From: Luteococcus sp052116585
Lineage (GTDB): Bacteria > Actinomycetota > Actinomycetes > Propionibacteriales > Propionibacteriaceae
Direction of reading: 5' to 3'
Assembly (NCBI RefSeq): GCF_052116585.1
Contig: NZ_JBQKKT010000024.1
Location: 1 to 42,389, forward strand
Length of the DNA: 42,389 bases
The notes beneath the pieces are model-generated. The model did not search any database. It worked only from the letters and a program-made list of their open reading frames with translations, and was not told where the DNA came from. Both the position numbers and the translations under genes were made by a program. Below, piece by piece: positions 24,101 through 31,187 of this stretch (its first letter is position 1; the number at the start of each line of letters is the position of its first letter).

Positions 24101-26912
24101 ACTGCATGGAACCGGGGGCGGTGAAGATCGGCCCCTCGGAGTCGCTGGTCACGTAGTGGCGGGCGTGGTCGTAGTAGAAGGTGGTGGTGCCGGGGCTGGT
24201 GTAGGTGATGTTGCCACCACCGGGTGCACCGCCCGCACCGTAGTTCTCGTCCCACGACTTGTTGATGGCCGCCTTGTAGCCGTACTCGCCGGCCGGCAGG
24301 GTGTGGGTGGCCTTCCAGATCGTGTCCTTGGGATCCAGGGTGAGCTGGGCCTGGTCGCAGCCCGGCTGCCAGTCGTCGGAGCAACCCATCTCGGTGTTGT
24401 GGGTACCGGCGACGGAGACCGCATCAGGCTGGGTGACGGGACCGACATTGCCGGTGCCGCCATCGGCGACCGGCGCCGGGGTGCCGACCTGGGCGAAGGT
24501 GCTGGTGGCCTGGACATTGCCCGAGGCGTCCTTCACCGCGGTGCGGAACTCCACCAGGGTGCCCTTCTCCAGGGCACTGGTGTCGGCGAAGACCCGGTAG
24601 GGGGCATTGTCATCGGTACCCAGCGGGGTGAACTCGTCGGTGCCAACCGGGCGCATCGCGAAGCTGACCTGGGCAAAGGTGTTCTCGGGCACCGATGCGG
24701 CCACCTCGGTACGGCCCTGACCCACGACGGCGCCTGCGGTGGGCGTCCGGAACTGGATGGCGGGCGCCTCGTCACGGTCGCGCATCGGGTTCTTCGCCTT
24801 CCAGACACTCACCGACAGCGCGGGCACCGTGACACTGAGCTGGCTGTCCTTGCCGGCCGTGATGGTCGTCGACGTCCCGTACAGCGGTGCGAACTTCGTG
24901 TTCGGCGTGTAGGTCTGGAAACCGGCGCTGGCCGGCTTGGTGTCATTGTTCACCGCGACGACGTACTCGGTGCCGTCGGCCCGGTTGATCCGGCTGAAGG
25001 CGTAGATGCCCGCGCCCTGGGTGGCATAGCGGTGGATCTGTGCTCCGTCGGCGAGCGCCGGGTGCTCGGCGCGCAGCTTCGACAGGCCCGCGATGTGCTG
25101 GTACAGCGGCGCCGAGCTGTCAAAATGGTCCGTGCTGCCCATGGTCCCGCCGCCGATCAGCTGCTCGGCCTGGTACTGCGCGGTCTTCGTGGCGAACATG
25201 TCCTGACGGGCGTCCTTGTCGCCGCCGGCGCCGATGAAGCCCTGCTCGTCGCCGTAGTAGGTGATCGGGTTGCCCCGCGTGAGGTACATCAGCGAATTGG
25301 CCAGCTCGGTTCGCTGCGCCAGCTCGTCGCCCTTGTAGCCAGCCTTGGCCAGCATCATGCCCACGCGGCCCATGTCGTGGTTGCCCAGGAAGGTGGGCAG
25401 TTGGTAGGCATTCGAATCGACATCGGTGTACCAGTCGTCGCCGGCGTAGAAGTCACGCAGCCCGGTGGTCCCCTTGCCCTGCGCGGCGGCCAGGGCAGCG
25501 CCCTGGAAACCGAAGTCCAGCGTGGCGGGCAGCTTGCCGGCGGTGGTGTAGGTGCTCATCACCTTCGGGTCGGAGTCGTAGACCTCGCCGAACATGAAGA
25601 AGTCCTTGGTGCCGGCGTCGGTGGCCGCCTGGGTCACGGCCGGGCTGAACTCGCTCCAGAAGGGCGTGTTCACGTGCTTGACGGTGTCGATCCGGAAGCC
25701 GTCGATGCCGAAGCCCGCCCAGGTGCGGTAGATGTCGGTCATCCCCTTGACCACTTCGGGACGCTCGGTGAACAGGTCGTCCAGGCCGGAGAAGTCGCCA
25801 TAGGTGTTCGACTCACCCGCATAGGTCGAGTCGCCGCGGTTGTGGTACATCGTCGGGTCGTTCAACCAGCCCGGAACCTTGAGCTCCTTGTCGGCGTCGG
25901 CGATCACCGGGGTGTAGGGGAAGCTGGTGGCCGGATCGAGTGCCGGGAAGTCCGGGGAGTTGGCGTGGTCGGCATCGTCGAAGACCTTGCCGGAGGCATC
26001 CAGATAGGGCTTGGCCTCCTTTGAGATGTACTCGTACTTGCCCTCGGCATGGCTGATCACGTCGGCCGTGTGGTTGGTGATGATGTCGAAGTAGACCTTC
26101 ATGCCCTTGGCATGGGCCTGGTCCACCAGGGCCTTCATGTCCGCATTGCTGCCCAGGTGGGGATCGATCTGGGTGAAGTCGGTGATCCAGTAGCCGTGGT
26201 AGCCGGCCGACGCGTTCTCGCCCTCGCCCTGCACCGGGCGGTTCTTGAAGGACGGAGTGAGCCAGATGGCGGTGGTGCCCAGACCCTTGATGTAGTCCAG
26301 CTTGTTGATGACGCCCTTGAGATCGCCACCGTGGTAGAAGCCCTTGTCAGTGGGGTCGAAACCGTGCTCCAGGCGGCTCCCACGGATCCCACCGGTGTCA
26401 TTGCTGGTGTCGCCATTGGCAAAGCGATCGGCCATCAGGAAGTAGAAGCGCTCCTGGGTGACGGCCTGGCGCAGCGAATCGCCGGCCAGGGCCTTGTCCG
26501 CGTCGGTGACGCCGCCGGCCAGGGTCTTGGGGGTCAGGCCGATCTGGTGGCTCTCGTCATCAAAGCTCACCTCCACCTGGGCGGGACCCTGCAGCACCAG
26601 GCGCGCGTTGTTGTCACCGTCGCCATAGGACTCGTCCCAGGACTGGTTGACCGCCACCTTGTACTCCCAGCTGCCCGCGGGGATGGTGAAGGTCCTGCTG
26701 TGGGTGGTGCCGTCGGGCTGGGCCTCCAGCCGGGTCTGGTCGCAATCGAGCTGCCAGTCGTCACTGCAGCCGAGTTCGCTCTGCAGGCTGCCAACCAGGG
26801 TGATGCTGCGATCGGCGGCGATGGCGCGGGGTGCCTGGGCCCCCATGCCAAAGGTCACCGCAAGGGTTGAGGCGAGCAGCGCGCTCGTCCGTCGCCAGAT
26901 GGTGTGAACCAC
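21138..26912 (-). CDS. Secreted amylopullulanase (GH13 alpha-amylase + pullulanase, three X25 modules)
   Basis: This 1,924-residue exported enzyme should cut both alpha-1,4 and alpha-1,6 bonds of starch, glycogen or pullulan. A signal peptide (hydrophobic core ASTLAVTFGMG) ends near residue 33. X25-like modules with the motif ELGCSDDW...DC occur near residues 45, 845 and 940. The first GH13 domain has its nucleophile in GFGIDGFRIDTVKH (about 404), acid/base in FMFGEVYD (441) and third acid in FLGNHDMGR (510). A CBM48-like segment (GITWRLWAPTATKVSLL, about 1180) precedes the pullulanase domain, with YNWGYDPLHFF (1397), KVDGFRYDLMGHH (1516), LYGEGWNFG (1556) and VDAHDNETLWD (1682). The start is a GTG at 26912 with AGGAG 6 bases upstream. 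All catalytic residues are intact in both units. No transporter genes accompany it. Confidence 0.94.
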   Translation of the reverse strand: MVHTIWRRTSALLASTLAVTFGMGAQAPRAIAADRSITLVGSLQSELGCSDDWQLDCDQTRLEAQPDGTTHSRTFTIPAGSWEYKVAVNQSWDESYGDGDNNARLVLQGPAQVEVSFDDESHQIGLTPKTLAGGVTDADKALAGDSLRQAVTQERFYFLMADRFANGDTSNDTGGIRGSRLEHGFDPTDKGFYHGGDLKGVINKLDYIKGLGTTAIWLTPSFKNRPVQGEGENASAGYHGYWITDFTQIDPHLGSNADMKALVDQAHAKGMKVYFDIITNHTADVISHAEGKYEYISKEAKPYLDASGKVFDDADHANSPDFPALDPATSFPYTPVIADADKELKVPGWLNDPTMYHNRGDSTYAGESNTYGDFSGLDDLFTERPEVVKGMTDIYRTWAGFGIDGFRIDTVKHVNTPFWSEFSPAVTQAATDAGTKDFFMFGEVYDSDPKVMSTYTTAGKLPATLDFGFQGAALAAAQGKGTTGLRDFYAGDDWYTDVDSNAYQLPTFLGNHDMGRVGMMLAKAGYKGDELAQRTELANSLMYLTRGNPITYYGDEQGFIGAGGDKDARQDMFATKTAQYQAEQLIGGGTMGSTDHFDSSAPLYQHIAGLSKLRAEHPALADGAQIHRYATQGAGIYAFSRINRADGTEYVVAVNNDTKPASAGFQTYTPNTKFAPLYGTSTTITAGKDSQLSVTVPALSVSVWKAKNPMRDRDEAPAIQFRTPTAGAVVGQGRTEVAASVPENTFAQVSFAMRPVGTDEFTPLGTDDNAPYRVFADTSALEKGTLVEFRTAVKDASGNVQATSTFAQVGTPAPVADGGTGNVGPVTQPDAVSVAGTHNTEMGCSDDWQPGCDQAQLTLDPKDTIWKATHTLPAGEYGYKAAINKSWDENYGAGGAPGGGNITYTSPGTTTFYYDHARHYVTSDSEGPIFTAPGSMQSELGCADDWTPDCMQPWLIDPDGDGTYTWTSTALPAGNYEFKIAQGLSWDVNYGVDGAKGGSNMQLTVPADGVAVTISHDSATHKTTVTTSKAGSAPDLTTQKAIWLDADTIAWPADALPKGASPEQMTWRLHWSASAGLAVDAESLTGPDAQQAKLTLDPKGIPADQLAQHPELKGYLALTVAKTTVKQVPQILTTQMAVAMYDDLGAVVDASGVQIAKVLDALYAGKASKQAMGTTFSSQGITWRLWAPTATKVSLLTWPAGSPDQDASKATRFPMKKDAAGSWQTITGKKFENARYLYEVKVYAPSEQKVVTNLVTDPYSVALTLNSTRSVAVNLANPTWAPQQWKRTASPKLAQGVDSTIYELHVRDFSIGDETVPAADRGSYKAFASNGDGSKHLRSLAKAGLNTVHLLPTFDIATIEEDEAKQATPPCDLTSFAPDSKEQQECLKKIADADGYNWGYDPLHFFAPEGSYASSTAAADGGNRVAEFRTMVGALHANGLRVVLDEVYNHTAASGQDDKSVLDKVVPGYYHRLNAKGAVETSTCCQNTATENVMMGKLMVDATVLWAKAYKVDGFRYDLMGHHSVENMKAVRTALDQLTLAKDGVDGKQVYLYGEGWNFGEVADNARFTQASQGQLDGTGIGTFNDRLRDAVRGGGPFDEDPRKQGFGSGEATDPNGAPINSHAADSLDHDMDLVQLGLAGNLKDFTFRTTSGAVKTGAQVDYNGAPAGYASEPSEVITYVDAHDNETLWDALTMKLPTSTSMDDKVRMNGVSLATTALAQTPSFWHAGADLLRSKSLDRNSYNSGDWFNRLDWTGADNGFGRGLPPAADNEAKYQYMQPLLADAGNKLSQAQVRQASAQAADLLKLRFSTPLFRLGSAEQITAKVGYPVSGTNKMRQGVLVQRIDDTAGADADAALDGLVVVYNTTPHAVTQEVPAVKGQHFELSPVQAKGSDAVVQQSRFDKASGSFTVPARTVAVFVQPAA

Positions 26913-26949
26913 GTCGATCTCCTGTGCTCCGGCGCCGCGAGTGGGTCGC

Positions 26950-26981
26950 GGCACTCAGTGCCGGAGGCAGCGCTGCCTCCG
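26950..26981. promoter_or_regulatory. Two adjacent palindromes in the amylopullulanase leader
   Basis: GGCACTCAGTGCC (26950-26962) abuts the perfect 20-bp palindrome CGGAGGCAGCGCTGCCTCCG (26962-26981). Both lie between the predicted promoter and the GTG start. They could be operators or RNA hairpins; the central GCGC of the second is compatible with a LacI-family maltose regulator, but that is inference. Confidence 0.5.
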
Positions 26982-26992
26982 ATCTGGGGATC

Positions 26993-27021
26993 ACGCTAGT
27001 GGGCACCTCTGACACTGGGAA
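26993..27021 (-). promoter_or_regulatory. Probable amylopullulanase promoter
   Basis: On the minus strand a -35-like TTCCCA (27016-27021) and a -10 TAGCGT (26993-26998) are 17 bases apart. The predicted start is near 26985, just before the 20-bp palindrome. Confidence 0.4.
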
Positions 27022-27110
27022 GAGCAGGGCTGGAGTACCACTTGCGAGTTCCTGTGAACTGCTGAAGGGTCTCGTGGTGTGAGCCTCGAATGACCGGGAT
27101 GCGGGCCGGA

Positions 27111-27428
27111 TCAGCTCTTCGACGGTTGCAGGCTGGCGCGGTTGAGGGTGCTCAGTGGCTCGTTGACGTCGAAGTAGCGCACGTCCATCTGGCTGACGCC
27201 GAAACCGGCCATCCGCTCGCGGTGCATCGCCACATAGGCGTGGGCACTGGCCTGGTCCTCGAACAGGTAGATGCCGCCGGAGAGCTCGGCATCCTCGTTC
27301 TCGATCCACACCTTCCACAGGAAGCCGGGCTCGGAATTGATGGTCTCGGCCAGGCTGCGGAAGGCCTCGGACATCTCGGAACCCCAGGGGCCCTCGTGCG
27401 GGAAGTTCATCTGGACGAGAGTGGGCAT
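27111..27428 (-). CDS. ydhR: YdhR-family putative monooxygenase
   Basis: This 105-residue dimeric alpha/beta-barrel protein closely resembles E. coli YdhR along its length: LVQMNFPHEGPWG, LAETINSEPGFLWKVWIENE, GGIYLFEDQASAHAYV and FDVNEPLSTLNRA all have direct counterparts. The family is classed with small monooxygenases without cofactor, and a role in aromatic oxidation has been proposed but not established. AGGAG precedes the ATG at 27428. It is the last minus-strand gene below the aromatic cluster, 144 bases from the ferredoxin reductase gene with a hairpin between, so membership in the same pathway is possible but not shown. Confidence 0.88.
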   Translation of the reverse strand: MPTLVQMNFPHEGPWGSEMSEAFRSLAETINSEPGFLWKVWIENEDAELSGGIYLFEDQASAHAYVAMHRERMAGFGVSQMDVRYFDVNEPLSTLNRASLQPSKS

Positions 27429-27518
27429 GACAGCTCCTTCACTGGATCGCACCGTGTGGACAGCACCGTATCGCTCCGTGGCGACGGCTGTGGGCGCCAC
27501 CCCCTGCGGCGACGGTTG

Positions 27519-27551
27519 CGGCGCCACTCCCGTGGGACGGGTGGGGCGCCG
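27519..27551 (-). terminator. Terminator-like hairpin at the end of the dioxygenase gene cluster
   Basis: Arms CGGCGCCACTCCCGT and ACGGGTGGGGCGCCG pair with two mismatches around a GGG loop. It lies about 20 bases after the stop of the ferredoxin reductase gene. Confidence 0.6.
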
Positions 27552-27572
27552 CGAGGGTGCAGTGCGGTTGGC

Positions 27573-28778
27573 TCAGCGAGCCAGCTTCTTCAGGTCGACC
27601 GACGGATCGGCCAGCTTCTCGGCGTCGACCACGATCCCGCGGTCGATGATGCGGCGGGCGGCGCGGACCATGGTTCCGCCGTCGATCGTCGCGGCGCCGA
27701 TCATGCGGCCCTCCTCATCCAGGCGGAAGGCGGCAGCGGGAACGCCGTCCACCTGCCGCAGCACCTCGGTGCCGTTCACCATGTCGCCCACGGCCTCCAG
27801 ATGGACGCCGTAACGATCCGACCACATCCAGCCGGCGCCGTGCACGGGCAGCGGCTGTCCGGCCAGCGCGGCGGCCACATTCTGACCGGCGTGCATGGCC
27901 GACTCCCAGTGCTCGTGACGGCGGCCCAGGGTGCCATCGGCCAGGCGATGGCGGGCAACGTCACCGGCGGCGAAGACATTCGGGATGCTCGAGCGCTGGG
28001 CGTCGTCGACGATCACACCGTTGTCCACGGTGATGCCGGCGTCCAGGGCCAGCTCGGTATTGGGCACCAGGCCGACGGCCACCAGCACGGCATCGGCGAC
28101 GACCATGTTCCCGTCGGCCATCGTGATCCGGTATTCCTCGCCCACCAGCTCGATCTGCTGGGTCATGGCGCAGTACACCTTCACGCCATTGGCCTCGTGC
28201 ATGTCGTGCAGGCGGCCGGCGATGATCGCGCCGCAGGCGGGTACCAGCGGCACCGGCACGGGATCGATCAGGCTGACCTCGGCGCCCATCTTCACGGCGG
28301 TGGAGGCCACCTCGGCGCCGATCAGACCGGCGCCGATGATGGCGAAGCGAACCCCCGGCTTGAGGGTCTCGCGCAGCTTGTCGGCGTCGGCGATGGTGCG
28401 CAGCTGCAGCAGGCCCGGCAGGTCACCACCGGGGATCGGCAGCATGCGGGCGCGGCCGCCCAGCGAGAGCACCGTGTGGTCCGCGGTGAGCACCTGGCCA
28501 TTGCCCAGCTCGAGCTTGCCCTCACCGGGCAGCAGGCGGGTGACCTTCTCGGTCACCAGCTCCACCTGGTTCTCCTCGTACCAGGCGGCCGGGCGAAAGG
28601 CGAGCTTCTCGGCGGGCATCGACCCGTCGAAGTACTCCTTGCTCAGCGGAGGGCGGTCGTAGGGCAGTCCCTCGGGGTCGACGATGGTGATCCTGAGGTC
28701 GCTGCCGAACTTGCGCAGTTCCTGGGCGGTGGTGAAACCGGCCAGACCGCCGCCGACGATGACGAGCTGCTCGGACAT
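27573..28778 (-). CDS. Ferredoxin reductase of the ring-hydroxylating dioxygenase
   Basis: This 401-residue FAD/NADH-dependent reductase passes electrons to the Rieske ferredoxin encoded just upstream. The FAD-binding motif is LVIVGGGLAGFTTAQELRK at the N-terminus. PYDRPPLSKEYF is typical of the BphA4/HcaD/CamA group. The NAD-binding motif is FAIIGAGLIGAEVASTAVKMG (about residue 145), and VFAAGDVARH is the second FAD contact. A C-terminal reductase domain follows. The start codon overlaps the ferredoxin stop by one base (TGATG), a coupled pair. It ends the main transcript before a hairpin. Confidence 0.9.
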   Translation of the reverse strand: MSEQLVIVGGGLAGFTTAQELRKFGSDLRITIVDPEGLPYDRPPLSKEYFDGSMPAEKLAFRPAAWYEENQVELVTEKVTRLLPGEGKLELGNGQVLTADHTVLSLGGRARMLPIPGGDLPGLLQLRTIADADKLRETLKPGVRFAIIGAGLIGAEVASTAVKMGAEVSLIDPVPVPLVPACGAIIAGRLHDMHEANGVKVYCAMTQQIELVGEEYRITMADGNMVVADAVLVAVGLVPNTELALDAGITVDNGVIVDDAQRSSIPNVFAAGDVARHRLADGTLGRRHEHWESAMHAGQNVAAALAGQPLPVHGAGWMWSDRYGVHLEAVGDMVNGTEVLRQVDGVPAAAFRLDEEGRMIGAATIDGGTMVRAARRIIDRGIVVDAEKLADPSVDLKKLAR

Positions 28779-29134
28779 CACTCGGCTCCGAGGACGGCAC
28801 CGTCCACCGGGGTGCCGGGGTAGAGCCAGATCTCGTCGCCGCGCACCTCGACCTTGTGGGTCCTGGCCGGCTGGCTGGCCGGCAGGCACTTGGCGGCACC
28901 GGTGGACAGGCAGAACTTGGCCGAGTGCAGCGGGCACTCCACCTCGTCGCCCTCGATCCAGCCGTCGGACAGCTGCGCGGTCTCGTGGGTGCAGATGTCG
29001 TCCAGTGCGTAGTAGTTGCCGTCGGAGAAGAAGACGGCGATGTCCTCGCCCGTCCCGTTGGTGTCACCGTCGACGACGATGGCCTCCTCGTCCTCGATGT
29101 CTCCGACGGTGGCGACCTTGATCGGCTCGGCCAT
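28778..29134 (-). CDS. Rieske-type [2Fe-2S] ferredoxin
   Basis: This 118-residue electron carrier links the reductase with the terminal dioxygenase. The Rieske cluster ligands are C48/H50 (ICTHETAQL) and C67/H70 (ECPLHSAKF). The fold ends with WLYPGTPVDG, as in BphA3/HcaC-type ferredoxins. It is slightly longer than the usual 105-110 residues because of an acidic insertion (DGDTNGTGED). AGGAG precedes the ATG at 29134. It overlaps the reductase gene, and a 120-base gap separates it from the ABM-like gene upstream. Confidence 0.93.
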   Translation of the reverse strand: MAEPIKVATVGDIEDEEAIVVDGDTNGTGEDIAVFFSDGNYYALDDICTHETAQLSDGWIEGDEVECPLHSAKFCLSTGAAKCLPASQPARTHKVEVRGDEIWLYPGTPVDGAVLGAE

Positions 29135-29160
29135 GGATTCTCTCCTTGTTCTTGTCACGC

Positions 29161-29226
29161 GTCCGCGGCCTCCTTGGCGCGGACATCAAGTCTTTCAGGT
29201 GTGCAACCCCTGCGCCTTGTCAGGGG
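29161..29226 (-). other. Small hairpins upstream of the ferredoxin gene
   Basis: GTCCGCG/CGCGGAC (29161-29184) and CCCCTG/CAGGGG (29207-29226) could fold in the mRNA between the ABM-like and ferredoxin genes. They are short and may be RNA-processing sites or chance in G+C-rich sequence. Confidence 0.3.
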
Positions 29227-29254
29227 TCAAGTGGGCGCCGGGCGAGTCAGGCCC

Positions 29255-29986
29255 TCAGCTGGCGGGCCAGACGATGGTCCCGGAGAACTCCGAGGCTGTG
29301 GTGGGCTGCCAGCGGTTGTAGTGGTGCTCGAAGACCTGACGGCGGTAGAACTCCCGGGCCAGAGGACCGCGCTGAGGGGTGGCCGGGGTGCGCAGGTTGT
29401 CGCCGATGAAGTCGGCGATGTGCAGGCGCAGTGCCCAGTGCTGGTCATAGACCACTTGGTCTGCCCAGACCTCCTCCAGCAGCAGGTGGCCGGGCATCTC
29501 CACGTTCTCGCACCAGGTGTAGCTGAGGCAGCCCACCTCGCGACGGGTGTCGATGATCTCCTGGCGGATCTTCACGTACATGGCATCGCTGGCCTGGACG
29601 GCGTTCTGGATGATGACGCGCACCTGGTCGCGGGCCGGCCACATGATGGCGCGTCCGGTCTCCGCGGCCTCCTCCGGCTGCCAGGCGCCGTTCTTCAGCG
29701 CGAAGCGCTCGCACCGGTACAACTCGGTGACGCCGGACTCGTCAGCGGCTCCCTCCACCAGACGCAGGTACTCCGGGAACTCACCGTCCAGCACGCGAGC
29801 CCAGAAGGCGTCGAAGCTCTGCTCGTCCTCCCAGGTCATGGTGACGGCGTGGAAGGTCTCGTCGGGGTCAAGACCCTTGTAGAGCTCCGCGGAATCGCAG
29901 CCCTCGATCTCGCGGATGGCTCCCAGCTGGATCACCAGCGGTTCGGGCTCTGCCAGGTCGTGGATGGTGTGCAGGACGCGCAGCAT
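29255..29986 (-). CDS. ABM-like protein with two dimeric alpha/beta-barrel halves
   Basis: I place this 243-residue protein in the antibiotic-biosynthesis-monooxygenase/EthD-like superfamily with moderate confidence. The C-terminal half (about 118-215, VRVIIQNAVQASDAMYVKI to VVYDQHWALRLHIADFIGD) has the ABM pattern seen in quinol monooxygenases of the YgiN type. The N-terminal half (ETFHAVTMTWEDEQSFDAFW and ELYRCERF) looks like a second, more diverged barrel of EthD type. Many such proteins act without cofactor on phenols or quinols. Its ATG is one base after the stop of the VOC gene, so the two are coupled. The role is unknown; position inside the dioxygenase operon suggests a step in the same aromatic pathway. 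Confidence 0.6.
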   Translation of the reverse strand: MLRVLHTIHDLAEPEPLVIQLGAIREIEGCDSAELYKGLDPDETFHAVTMTWEDEQSFDAFWARVLDGEFPEYLRLVEGAADESGVTELYRCERFALKNGAWQPEEAAETGRAIMWPARDQVRVIIQNAVQASDAMYVKIRQEIIDTRREVGCLSYTWCENVEMPGHLLLEEVWADQVVYDQHWALRLHIADFIGDNLRTPATPQRGPLAREFYRRQVFEHHYNRWQPTTASEFSGTIVWPAS

Positions 29987-29987
29987 C

Positions 29988-31094
29988 TCAGGCCTCCGCG
30001 ATCTCGGTGGCGAAGTCCACCGTCCAGTCGGGAGCCATGTACTGGTCCTCCGCGACGAAGCGGCGGTACACGCCCTCCACCAGGAAGCCGTGCAGCTGCT
30101 CGAAGGTGTCGTAGTAGCAGTAGGCCGAGGCCCCACCGCGCAGGTCCGAACCCATGACCACCGGGGCGCCCAAGGCAGTCATGTCGGCGGCCACGGCATC
30201 CCACTCGTCCTGGCTCTTGGTCAGGAAGGGGAACATGTGGTGGATGCCGGCACCGCGCTGGTCGGTGAACTCGCGGTTGTAGTGGGCGTCGCCGTAGGTG
30301 CACTGGATGATCTCGAAGCCAATGTCGCCGACGAATCCCTGCGCGGTGAAGTAGCCGTGCTGCACTGGGTTCTGGTCCCGGTAGAAGGGATTGTCCAGGC
30401 GGCCGAACTCGGTCTGCCAGGTCTTGATGTCGAACTTCTGGATGCCCAGGATACGGCGGTACTGCTCGATCGACTCCATGGTGTCGTCGATGATGACGCC
30501 GAAGTGGTTGATGCCCTGCATCGGGATGGCGCGGCGGCCACCGCGCAGCGCGGCGCCGTCCAGACTGCGAGCCTCGCCGCCGACGGCGTTCAGGCCGGTG
30601 GGGGCGTCACCGCTGGCGGGCAGCACCTCCAGGAGATAGCCGCCCAGTTCCTTGCGGGTGTCGTAGAAGGTGCGTGTGCGGCCGTCGACGGCGTGGCTGT
30701 GTGCCACGGCGATGCCCAGACCGTCGAAGTGCGCGCGGATCTGGGCCTCCTCGGCCTCCGCCAGCAGGGTGAGGAAGCAGATGCCCTCACCGCGGGAGAG
30801 CAGGTACTCGTTGAAGGGGGTCTCGCCGCCGGTGGGCTGCACCAGCTCGAAGGGGGTGCGACGGGGCGCGCCACCCATCGGGCCGGGGCCCTCGGGGTCG
30901 AAGTCTGCGGAGCCGAAGGCCGAGCGGTAGGTGCCGGCGCTGCGGCGGCCTCGGCTGACCATCTGGGAGAGCACGTCGGAGCCGCGTTCGTGGACGGCCC
31001 ACTCGTTGATGTCCAGGAGCCGGGCGTAGCCCTCGAGGGCCTGGTCGAGGTCGCGCACGACCACGCCGATGCTGGCCAGGGTGGTGATCTTCAA
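29988..31094 (-). CDS. Two-domain VOC protein, type I extradiol-dioxygenase-like
   Basis: This 368-residue protein contains four beta-alpha-beta-beta-beta modules forming two vicinal-oxygen-chelate domains. Potential metal ligands lie in the second domain: H197 (GINHFGVII), H285 or H286 (GAGIHHMFPF) and E340 (HGFLVEGVYRR). This is the 2-His-1-carboxylate layout of type I extradiol ring-cleavage enzymes; the first domain lacks the equivalent His. It is longer than BphC (about 300) and nearer to 4-hydroxyphenylpyruvate dioxygenase. The likely start is a TTG at 31094 with GAGAGGAAG upstream; no ATG gives a good start. In this operon a ring-cleaving role on the diol product is the natural inference, but a VOC epimerase or hydrolase is not excluded. 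Confidence 0.65.
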   Translation of the reverse strand: MKITTLASIGVVVRDLDQALEGYARLLDINEWAVHERGSDVLSQMVSRGRRSAGTYRSAFGSADFDPEGPGPMGGAPRRTPFELVQPTGGETPFNEYLLSRGEGICFLTLLAEAEEAQIRAHFDGLGIAVAHSHAVDGRTRTFYDTRKELGGYLLEVLPASGDAPTGLNAVGGEARSLDGAALRGGRRAIPMQGINHFGVIIDDTMESIEQYRRILGIQKFDIKTWQTEFGRLDNPFYRDQNPVQHGYFTAQGFVGDIGFEIIQCTYGDAHYNREFTDQRGAGIHHMFPFLTKSQDEWDAVAADMTALGAPVVMGSDLRGGASAYCYYDTFEQLHGFLVEGVYRRFVAEDQYMAPDWTVDFATEIAEA

Positions 31095-31125
31095 GGTTCT
31101 TCCTCTCCCGATGGGGTCTGGGGGT

Positions 31126-31166
31126 GCCATGGGGCAGGCCTGCGGTGGGCGGGCCTGCCCCATGGC
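31126..31166 (-). terminator. Strong hairpin between dioxygenase beta and VOC genes
   Basis: A perfect 15-bp stem (GCCATGGGGCAGGCC at 31126-31140 and GGCCTGCCCCATGGC at 31152-31166) with an 11-base loop begins 22 bases after the beta-subunit stop. It may attenuate transcription or protect the alpha-beta mRNA 3' end. Confidence 0.65.
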
Positions 31167-31187
31167 GGCTGTGAACTCAGCTGTGGA

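Noticed and set aside
21051..26024. A very long open frame (1,657 codons) on the plus strand opposite the amylopullulanase gene
   Set aside because: Its product is low-complexity and rich in Val, Gly, Arg and His with no domain. Long antisense frames are expected in high-G+C genes, and the minus strand encodes a clear enzyme.
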